From Liopterus haemorrhoidalis (taxonomy: Eukaryota; Arthropoda; Insecta; Coleoptera; Dytiscidae): a stretch of 64,000 nt of DNA. Below are positions 55,925-64,000 of the stretch, piece by piece. The DNA lies in contig OZ020612.1 in assembly GCA_963971575.1 (NCBI GenBank), positions 69,871,869-69,935,868 on the forward strand. The letters run 5' to 3'. The notes beneath the pieces are model-generated. The model was given only the letters and a program-made list of their open reading frames with translations, was not told the DNA's origin and did no database searches. The position numbers and the translations under genes are program-made. Position 1 is the first letter of the stretch. The number at the start of each line of letters is the position of its first letter.

Positions 55925-56430
55925 GAGTTGTCATCTTTATAAGAATTTACGATTCCCTTTTTATCGTCCATCTCCTGCTTTGTTCTACTCTCTCTACAAA
56001 ATGTATGTTCGCCCTCATCTGGAGTTTGGTTATGCCAGCGGTTCCCAAACTTTTTGGACCGTGACCCGGTACGAGGTTTTAAAAATTTTCGCGACCCACC
56101 TTATGAAAAAAAAAACATTTATTTACAAAACAAATTTTATTTTAAAGCAGTAGCTTTATAGTAATAAATAGTAATAAAAAGTATAGTATAGTAATAAAGA
56201 GTATAGTATAATAATAAAGAATATAATATAGTAATAAAGAGCACAAATACACACTATTCTAGTGTTTAACTGACGTAAAAAAAAATAATATGTACAAAAA
56301 AAAATCTTTTTTGTGTTTTTACAATTTTTTTCGCGACCCGGCAAAATTTTTCTGCGACCCACACTTTGGGAAACGCTGGGTTATGCTATTTCGTCACCTT
56401 ATTTGTTTAAAGATATTTTGCAATTTCGCC
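55925..56430 (+). pseudogene. LINE reverse transcriptase fragment split by a MITE
   Basis: Before the MITE: LYKMYVRPHLEFGYA; after it: SPYLFKDIL. Together they match the thumb motif LYKxxVRPxLEYxxxxWSP of CR1/Jockey-like elements. The surrounding frame is decayed. The MITE at 56036-56378 fell inside this motif. Confidence 0.65.
56036..56378. mobile_element. hAT-type MITE (343 bp)
   Basis: Ends CAGCGGTTCCCAAACTTTTT and CACACTTTGGGAAACGCTG, with CGCGACCC words near both ends. Exact 8-bp duplications GGTTATGC at 56028-56035 and 56379-56386. Confidence 0.95.
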
Positions 56431-56861
56431 TAGGTATTAACAGTTTTTTAATCAACAAAGAATTTCAATATTTAATATATAATTAATATGAACTGTAAAT
56501 TGTTTATAAATAAAAAGATCGCACTAAATTATATCTAAATTATTTATTTTCTAAGCCCCCCCCCCCCAAATAGACTTACACCACTTTCATAACAAATCCA
56601 TATATTGAAAAGATTCTGTGCTTTATTCAGAAGAATTGAACATGTAACAAATATCTATTTATTTTACCTATTAAAACATTTTGTTACTATCGACTTTTGT
56701 TATTATCTTAATAATAATGTGAAAATTATTCATGAAACCTATAATTTTTCTATTATGTCTGATTTTCCGTGCGTTGTTGAAATAATGTAATTCTTATGTA
56801 TATTAATTATTTTCCATACATTATTTATATTTCATTGATAAGATTTCTATTATATTTATGT
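56431..56861. other. No gene recognised
   Basis: AT-rich, with a C run near 56560; nothing supported. Confidence 0.4.
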
Positions 56862-56946
56862 TGATTGATTTTTTTTTGTTCCAGGTGAGTGAAATGTTCC
56901 ATATATTCCTTGGAAAACAATGAACCCATAACTGTCAACAGTAAGT
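56862..56946 (+). promoter_or_regulatory. Candidate recursive splice site 2 with 56-nt cryptic exon
   Basis: TTGATTGATTTTTTTTTGTT then CCAG ending at 56884, joined to GTGAGT at 56885-56890. A second 5' splice site GTAAGT begins at 56941, so the segment between is 56 nt (56885-56940), exactly the length at site 1. A TGAT-type branch point may lie upstream of the T tract. The sequences of the two 56-nt segments are not otherwise alike. Confidence 0.6.
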
Positions 56947-58159
56947 TGCATAAAAACTTCATTTTGAATAATTTTTTATCTTCACTAAAGAAATAGTAGA
57001 TTTAAATTATGTAGTTTGAGAAATATGAGTATTATATTTTAAAAATGTTATTTGTTTTTAGCGGAAAGTGATCCTATTTATTGTTTATTGCTTTGACGAA
57101 TTACCCTATTTACTGTAATACTTTTACTAGGTATATAATATGGAGAAAATTTTTATTTTGTTCAGTTTGAAGTGTATTTTCAAAATGTATTCCTGGGACA
57201 CCTGGTACTATCAACCTTTTTATAAACAGGTATTTGGATTTAATAATTTTTAATTATATTATTTTATCCTCATATAAAGGTAAAGGTGATATTACCTCCT
57301 CATATAAAGGAAATTAAAATCAACGTATTGTAACATTCAAAAAGTAACACTTTCCAATTTACAACTATGGAATAAAAAGCTTTGGCATGAAAAAGCTCAT
57401 TACAAATCTGTTTACCTGTTGTTTAAAATTGAACAAAAATTAAAAATCCTTCATAATACCACAAAAATTCTAAAAAAAATGTGAAAATAAGCTGCAGCGA
57501 GTAATGAAAAAATATTCATCATTTCAAAATTGCTTTTGTTTAATCTTTATTGAAAAATTATTGAGAGTCATGTTGTGCATAATGTGAAATACACAAAAAG
57601 GTTTTTTCATTTTACTGATATGTCACATTTCATATTGGGGGTGAAATTTAGTATAATTTGTGTCCATTTGTGGCGTACACGCGGAGGGATATTTATATTT
57701 AAATTACTCGGAAATGTTTATCATAAAGAATCCAATTATCAGCAAACAAATATATTTTATTATATGTACATGCATAATTATACATTTCCATTTTTTATTT
57801 TACGTAGTATAAATTTTTCCAAACAATGTAATTTCGGGTAATGGAAATTATTATAATTAAAATATCTATTGTTATGGCAGTTGTCAAACAGCGGTTAAAC
57901 TTTTTATTCAAATTAATTGTAAATAGAAAATATTTATATTTAATTTATTATAAAAATGCGATGTGGCTTGCTGAAAACATTCTACGTTATTATCATTATT
58001 CAAGTTCCAAATGGCATCACAAATCTATATAAATAAAATTGGAGGTTTTATTTTTTGTCCTCATTGCTCCTATACGTTTCATATAGGACGATAACCACAA
58101 ATCTGTTTATCTGTTTGTCCGAAATTTTCGCGAAAACATATAATTTGATATTATTATTT
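56947..58159. other. No gene recognised
   Basis: AT-rich; short open frames at 57575-57841 and 57841-58032 have no motif and look random. Confidence 0.4.
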
Positions 58160-58765
58160 AAAAAAATCAGCTGTGGCCACCACAGGACCGCCGTCATAAA
58201 GTACTTGCATAAAATACATTCTAGCAGCAGAGTAAAAATAACTCGGCCTAATATTTTCTAACAGAGATATTATTTATCATAACCATGGAAACGTTACATA
58301 TAAGTATTTTTTTTTATATATTTTTTTTTTGGACTTAGCTACTATGGCTATTATCCAAAAGATGCATTTTATTTTTGAAAAATCCATGCCATAACCGGGA
58401 TTCGAACCCGAGCCCTCATGGTCTAGCAGTTTACATATAAGTATGAAAAAATAGATAATTTAAAAAAAAAAAATCGTTTTATCAAAAAATGTCTTAAATA
58501 AAAGTTGTTAGTTATTGCTTTTATAGCAACTTTTGTTAAATACATTTTTTCGAAATATTTTTCTGTTGTTAAATATTCGCAAAAATCTTAAAATCGACAC
58601 GAGTAAACTCCCATTTCTAGTCAATCGACTTTTACCAAAAATTGATCAACTCATGCCATTGATGGCAGAAGCTTAAATATGAAGTTTCATAAAAATCCTT
58701 TTAGCCGAATTTGCTCTGCACGTGTACACAGACATACGGACAGACAGACAGGTAGACATAATCAA
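58160..58765 (-). repeat. GTCTGTC repeat, copy interrupted by a SINE
   Basis: Reading the - strand: GTGTACACGTGCAGAG, CAAATTCGGCTAAAAGG, TTTACTCGTGTCGATTTTAA and GGTGGCCACAGCTGATTTTT, as in 53850-54860. The outer (GACA) end is short. It carries a SINE-like insertion at 58308-58430. Confidence 0.85.
58308..58430 (-). mobile_element. Short tRNA-derived SINE
   Basis: Flanked by an exact 14-bp duplication TTACATATAAGTAT (58294-58307 and 58431-58444). In - strand sense it starts CTGCTAGACCATGAGGGCTC, with B-box GGTTCGAATCC in GGGTTCGAATCCCGG, and ends in an A-rich tail. The A-box half of the tRNA is missing, so the copy is 5'-truncated. The empty site is the homologous sequence at about 54712-54730. 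Confidence 0.85.
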
Positions 58766-59693
58766 AATTTAAAATAGGTTAAAACAGATTTTACATTGCT
58801 ACATTTGGAAAAAATTATTGTAAAAAAAATTAATGAAAAAGGCCTGTCCCTTTTTCAATTATTTTTTTTTTTTAGAGTTTTTTTTTTCAGTTTTAATATG
58901 ATGGGCGATAAGGAAATTTGCCCTCAACTAAAGTGGGCGGTAATATTAAAAGGTTAAAGAAATCTGATTTAGATTATGAAAATATTTAACAATTTTAATA
59001 ATTCCTGTATAAAATAAATCCATGGGTTGTAGGAGTGTCTCTTTTATTCAACATTCCTATATCTTAATGGCTACGGTCTAAAATGTCCGTGACAGAGCCT
59101 GAAGTCTTAGTAATCGTGGTACAGCTAAGACGGAAGATGACCGTTTGGATAATAACATATCTGATCTCATACGCCCTTATAGTTCAAGGCAACAAAACAC
59201 AGTGCTCTCTGACGACGAACACAAATAGGATGAGTAAGAATGATGACAGTTTAAAAAATAAAACCTGTTATGAGCAATTTAAAACAATCACTGGGTTCCC
59301 AAACGTCGAAAAATATCTTGCATATATTTTTTATTTATTTTTTTATTCATCTCCAAGTATACTTACCATCTGTTTGATACAAACAATATGTAAATGGTTT
59401 GACAAATTCTAGCATAACAGTATTATCCAGTAACAATATTCTAAATATAACTTAATACAAAATTGTATTATTGCTTAGATTTAAGCCTCGTTTATTATAG
59501 TTAAACAATAAATGGTTCGAAACACTGACAGACAAATTATCACACGGACAGAAAGGAAACGAAACCATATTAATTCTATGCAGATGATATGGAGAGAAGG
59601 TGTAATTAAATCTAAGCCGGATAAAAGTGCATATAAAAGATCTGATTTAGTGAGAAGAAACCCAAAGCTTTCTAGGAAGAAGAGGTTGAATAT
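58766..59693 (+). other. Unplaced open frames, possible host or unknown element exons
   Basis: A 109-codon frame at 59083-59412 has a hydrophobic start (VWIITYLISYALIVQG), two NKT sites and a hydrophobic C-terminal segment (YIFYLFFYSSPSIL), as in a small membrane protein. A basic frame at 59512-59693 (RTERKRNHINSMQMIWREG, DLVRRNPKLSRKKRLN) is cut by the solo LTR. I recognise neither. They are less AT-rich than their surroundings, which is the only reason to list them. Confidence 0.25.
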
Positions 59694-60214
59694 TGTCACG
59701 TGGGTGGTTTGATTGAGACACAACTCCTGGTTTCAACATAACAAATTTATTAAATATGTTTGAATTGGTCCATGGAGTTGGGGAAGTCTTCGGTCCACCC
59801 CGTGTTGGCCAGGATCGGCTTGGACCTATCTCCGAGGCGGGGGCTACCCATCCGGGAGTCGAGGAGCCTGGAGAAGTCTTCTCCCACTCACATGGTCACT
59901 ACTTGCTTGGCTTCACCCTCGGTACAAGAATCTGGCGTCAGTGTCGTGGTCGTCACCTTCTGGACTAATGCAGCGGAGTTGGCTATGTTCCACCAACTCC
60001 ATATTTTGTGACTGCCGGTCTTTATGTAACGAAAATTAACCCAGTTCCAATATTCATTCGTCATGACAAATATTTCCTCATTATGAAAATGCGATGTCTG
60101 CATTTTCGTAATCAGACCACATACGTCAGACGCTGACGAATAGTTTTTAATCAGACAGCTGACCGTCACAATGTCTAGATGTCGTCATCCTGACCTAGGA
60201 TTACCTATGTGACA
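59694..60214 (-). mobile_element. Solo LTR (521 bp)
   Basis: Starts TGTCACGTGGG and ends TATGTGACA on the + strand, with the TG...CA ends of LTRs; ATAT lies on both sides (59690-59693 and 60215-60218), a 4-bp duplication. On the - strand TTTAATAAATTTGTTATG near the end supplies a poly-A signal, so the element pointed that way. More GC-rich than the surroundings. No internal region or second LTR is seen. Gypsy or BEL type cannot be decided. Confidence 0.8.
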
Positions 60215-60218
60215 ATAT

Positions 60219-61529
60219 TACCATACTATGATCCTTTAAACTGTAGAGAATCTATGTATTCTTGTTGCCATAGTATGGGAATGTACTCGGTTTTAATATT
60301 TTCAAGTTTCACGTTTTTATGAATATCGCATATATTTAACTTAAAACTAGTAATTTGAAACAATCGCTAGCCTGACGGTTATATTTTAATATTTTGTGAT
60401 TATGGAGATATATACGCGCGTAGAATTGTTGAAAAATTAAATAGTTCAAATTTCCAGCTTTTTGTAGATTCCAACCCAAAAATGACAAATAATAAACAAT
60501 TTATCTATCTATCTCTCTATCTATCTAACTATCTGTCTATCTATCTATCTATAATAACATTATATATTCTACTTTCTTAAGTTTACTTATTTTGTATTAC
60601 ACCCTACAAAATGTTTAATTTTGTTTAAAAATCTAATTTATAAATAATTTATACTCCACTGTAGCATTTTATTCTTCAGTAGGATTCCTTGTTTAAAAAA
60701 ACCTTAATCCGATTCTCTAAAGCAATTAATCTGATTATATTTCTCATTTATATAAAAATCTAAATCCGTAAATATTAGAAAAATCGAATGTTTCTCTTTG
60801 AGAGGATGATACAATTTATTAATGTAATAAAAGAGGCAGGTGTAACGAGGCTAGGGTGCGAGTCCCGGTTAATCTTGAATTATGGACCCCCCAGCGCGGT
60901 AAATATTGAGGGGGCCACCCCATCTGTTCTCCCCCCTCACAGCGGCCAGAGTCCCGGTAGCGTGTGGTCGCGCGCTCTCCCACCAATCAATTCACAACTA
61001 TTTACAACCACTGAACCGCTGAACCGCTGCTCACTGCGGGGAACTCGATTTATGACTGATTCAAAAAATATTTTTGCTAGCTGCTAGTTTTTTCAGATGA
61101 GTTTTTATTTTTAATGTTTTTTTGGAGGTTTATAGAGTAGATTTTATAGAATTTTTTAAATCTAAGCCAAATTGATTTCTGTAAGAAATCATTTGTCTCA
61201 ATTACGATTAAACTGACGTCAAATAAACAGGTTCTCATAGATGGCGCATAGAAATAAATAATATTAAAAAAAAAGGTTTATAAATATAAAAAAAATGTAT
61301 ATTATTCATGAGAATGAACCAGCAAAAGAATTTTGCTCTTTTCTCGTGACAACATAAGAAAATGAAACTGTTCTGCTTAAACCAAATAAATGATCTATAT
61401 AGTGGTATTGCCACGAGAACTGGCAATGAGGTCATATAGACCAGAATTGGTACAGTCGCAACGGGCAAAGAATCGTCTGCAAGTCGTATTTCTATTGGTT
61501 TTATGTCATTACTTGACGCATATACTATA
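60219..61529. other. No gene; ATCT microsatellite and a GC-rich patch
   Basis: (ATCT)n at about 60497-60552 after AATAAACAATTT, possibly a retroelement tail. A GC-rich stretch at about 60838-61052 contains TGTAACGAGGCTAGGGTGCG and GGACCCCCCAGCGCGG; it may be a piece of another LTR. No gene recognised. Confidence 0.4.
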
Positions 61530-62560
61530 ATAATAATAAATCTTTATTGACCAAGTAAACTTGTACATTATACAGCTTTTAGTCAGTCAGATTGTTACAT
61601 GATACATAACATGGTAAAACCCATCAAATAACATAGGTAATATATTATAACTAGTTGTACATTTTGAAACTAATATTGTTAAACTCCTCGAAAATATATA
61701 TTGGATTGCTGGTTAACAAATTTGATGATCTAATGCTCATGGGTAATAAGTTGAAGAAACGAATAGAGAAATAATTCGAAGCGTTTCTAGATTTGTTGAG
61801 ACGAATCAAATCAGAACGTATATTGTTTTTAGAGCGCGTGTCATGCGTGTGTTGCGCACTAAAGGTACTATACGTGTTCCTATGCTTTTATATGAATATA
61901 AGGCACTCGTATATAAATAAAGATGGTAAGGTCATTATTTTAAATTTCACTAAAAGGTCACGACACTCGCGAAAAGGAACAACAACTCTAATCACTTTTC
62001 TCTGAACAGCGAAAATCATATTAGCCGCCGCTGAATGACCGCATATTATTAAACCATATCTTAGGTGGGACTCAAAAAGGGAAAAATACGCTTTTAATAT
62101 CTGTGCTGACTTCAGATTTTAAATTTCTTATTAAGTAGATAGAACGGAGTTTTCTACTGAGGAAATCGGTGTGTTGGTCCCATCGTAAGTGAGGGTCCAC
62201 GTGTAATCCAAGAAATTTAATGTAAGGAGGATTATCGAAGTGTTTTCTGGTGGTCAGCAGCAAAGACTGAGTTTTGTCTGAGTTAAGGGACAGATTTTTA
62301 CTATTGAACCATGACTTAGCACTGTCTACCAGAGAAATATCATCCATTAAAAGTGAATCTTAATCAGAATTACAAACCAGCAGGGTTGTATCATCAGCAT
62401 ACAGAATTGACTTAGCATTTAAAGAAGAAGGGAAGTCGTTTATATAGATTAAGAAGAGAAGAGGTCCAAGCACGGAGCCTTGTGGGACACCAAAGTGCAA
62501 AGGAAGATATTCATATAATTCTAGCATGCCCCAAATACCAGCAAAACAGATCAAACCTTC
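61530..62560 (-). pseudogene. CR1-type LINE, 3' half
   Basis: From 62554 downward: [43 protein letters not shown] (RT motifs 4 and 5 with an intact YADD box), a stop, then DSAKSWFNSKNLSLNSDKTQ, IKFLGLHVDPHLRWDQHTDF and LIRNLKSEVS to 62072. A shift follows, then decayed thumb and tail. The 3' end at about 61530-61550 is AATAAAGATTTATTATTATT, the same type of tail as at 19540. The N-terminus and endonuclease are missing. Confidence 0.85.
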
Positions 62561-63629
62561 TGAAATCAGAATTACCAGCAGATGACGTTACTGGTAAGTT
62601 CTCGTGGGAAAAGCACTCAAACCCAGATGATAATTCTCGTAAATGAAAAGTTTTTCCAGTGTGTTAACAACAATGACAAAATAATGACACTTATTACTTA
62701 TTTTGCTATCAAATTCTTATATAAGTGAAACAATAATTGTCAGTAAAATATATTTCCTAACAATTTAGGAGTAATTATGAAATTGATGCATTAAATTGTA
62801 TAAGTATTTATAAGCAACAAAAGAAATACATATTTGTATAATGTTTAAAACTTTCACTGTATAAAATGTCCAATAAAAAGGTTAACTGGCAGTGAAGATC
62901 GGTCAAGGAGGCGAACTAACCACACATGACGTTAAATATCGAACAGTGATTCGTGCTGTCAATCGTCCGCGAATTATGGCTTATAAAAACAATTGTCTGT
63001 GGCTCCTTTCAAGCCACTTTCAATTTATAAACGACAAAGTTTATTTTTAAATGTGTCTCGATACGGTTTTTAAGATGAAATGAAGGCTGTAGACGTGACA
63101 TTTAACACCAACAGGGATGTACAAAATGTTTGTTTTTTCTGCGAATTTATACACATGCCACGTGATAACCTTAAACATCAATAAACAAACTAACAGGTTC
63201 AATTTTGTTAAGAACTAAAGTGAACAACTTTCTTGTTTGTGCGCGTAAAATCGCGCTCCACGTATTTCAGTTATATACGTCTCCTCAATATCTAAGTAAA
63301 CTGACTCAACACTCATAATTTTTTACTTGCTTTGTGCTCGATTCTGTGTTACTACAGGATATAACTGTCAAAATATCCATCGGTGAGCAACTAACCGTAA
63401 ATGAAATCCGGTTAATAAAATGGCGACCGATGAGTAAGTACGGTAACTCACCGGTAGATCAACGTATGCATACAGGAAAACATTTACCGCCATAGTATAG
63501 GGATTTGCAGCTAAGCACCCTACCATCTGGTGAGCGTTTCATGAACTTGTGTACATCAGATAACATTTCGTTTTGTGTATTGGTTTTGTATGAAGTTTGT
63601 TTTTAAAGTTTTATTATAATCATTGAAAA
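62561..63629. other. No gene recognised
   Basis: Less repetitive than most of the window. No coding frame supported. Confidence 0.4.
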
Positions 63630-63902
63630 ATGTATGATACATATTGTTGTGTGCCTATGTGCAATTCATTGAAAAGAAGAAACCCGGAAATATCGTTTCA
63701 TTTGTTTCCACTAATATCAGACACCGTATGGTTCGAAACAAAATTGGGAAAGCAAGAGGTTAGGAATCGACGCGATGTTTAGATAAACAATTTAAAAATT
63801 GGAAAAAAAGTGAGCCCTTATATCAAAGTTTGCTCATTACATTTTAATGATAGTGACTACAAAAAATATTTTCAATTTTGTATTTATTATCGCATATCTT
63901 GA
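63630..63902 (+). pseudogene. THAP zinc-finger N-terminus with a stop at a key tryptophan position
   Basis: In one frame from ATG 63630: MYDTYCCVPMCNS, NPEISFHLFP, then TAG at 63780 (codon 51), then INNLKIGKK, VSPYIKVCSLHFNDSDYKKY and a stop at 63900. Cysteines at codons 6-7 and 11 and the CSLHF pair fit the C2CH pattern of THAP domains. The TAG falls where the family has its second conserved block with tryptophan, and is one base from TGG. THAP domains occur in host genes and in P-type transposases. A TTTTTTCAG acceptor at 63990 suggests a downstream exon beyond the window. Confidence 0.65.
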
Positions 63903-64000
63903 AAATTCCTGTTATTGTGTGTGGGTTTGTAATGCACAAGTTTGTAGGCATAATGACTAAATCTTTATGAACTCTCTGCTTTTTTCAGTGACTCCACACA

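Noticed and set aside
57575..58261. Series of short + strand frames as a gene
   Set aside because: Composition is that of random AT-rich DNA, and the last frame runs into the GTCTGTC repeat.

Overview
The window is eukaryotic, AT-rich, repeat-dense DNA, most likely from an insect or another arthropod. The evidence is the mix of transposon families: mariner, pogo/Tigger, many small hAT elements, a PIF/Harbinger element with a MADF domain, Penelope GIY-YIG fragments, Jockey/CR1-type LINE ends and an orphan protein family common in arthropods. I see no bacterial operon, rRNA gene, intact functional tRNA gene or CRISPR array. I cannot name the species.

No intact host coding gene is visible. The best host signals are two zero-length-exon splice sites on the + strand (junctions 13584/13585 and 56884/56885). 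Each is a polypyrimidine tract, CAG, then GTGAGT, and each is followed after exactly 56 nt by a second 5' splice site. This is the architecture of recursive splice sites, so much of the window may be one giant intron of a + strand gene. A THAP zinc-finger reading frame starts at 63630, but a stop codon sits where the family usually has tryptophan.

Layout. 1-13000: relics of LINEs, one hAT MITE, an IS630-like HTH, the first copy of a repeat that carries a tRNA-like module, and one half of an inverted duplication. 13000-16000: a Tigger element with a minisatellite-bearing MITE inside its HTH frame, and an uninterrupted paralogue of its target 1 kb upstream. 16000-24400: LINE fragments, a TIR-bounded unit holding the orphan protein family, and small MITEs. 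24700-29600: a hAT element, a fold-back repeat, and a mariner carrying a second copy of the same hAT. 30000-38700: deleted hAT elements and two mariners. 39000-44700: the Harbinger/MADF element, the second half of the inverted duplication and a Tigger MITE. 45500-53200: two opposed Penelope fragments, and a hAT MITE with a 5'-truncated LINE inside it. 53800-60300: a repeat with a four-fold terminal tandem, a SINE inside a second copy of it, and a solo LTR. 61500-64000: a CR1-like LINE and the THAP frame.

Many elements still have exact target-site duplications, and four insertions have an unoccupied or partly unoccupied paralogous site in the same window, so the nesting order can be read directly. 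The less ordinary observations are the paired recursive-type splice sites, a repeat family whose copies carry different tRNA-like modules at one fixed position, a long-TIR transposon carrying the arthropod orphan protein, and a 40-bp minisatellite shared by MITEs with different termini. All calls come from reading the sequence; no database search was run.
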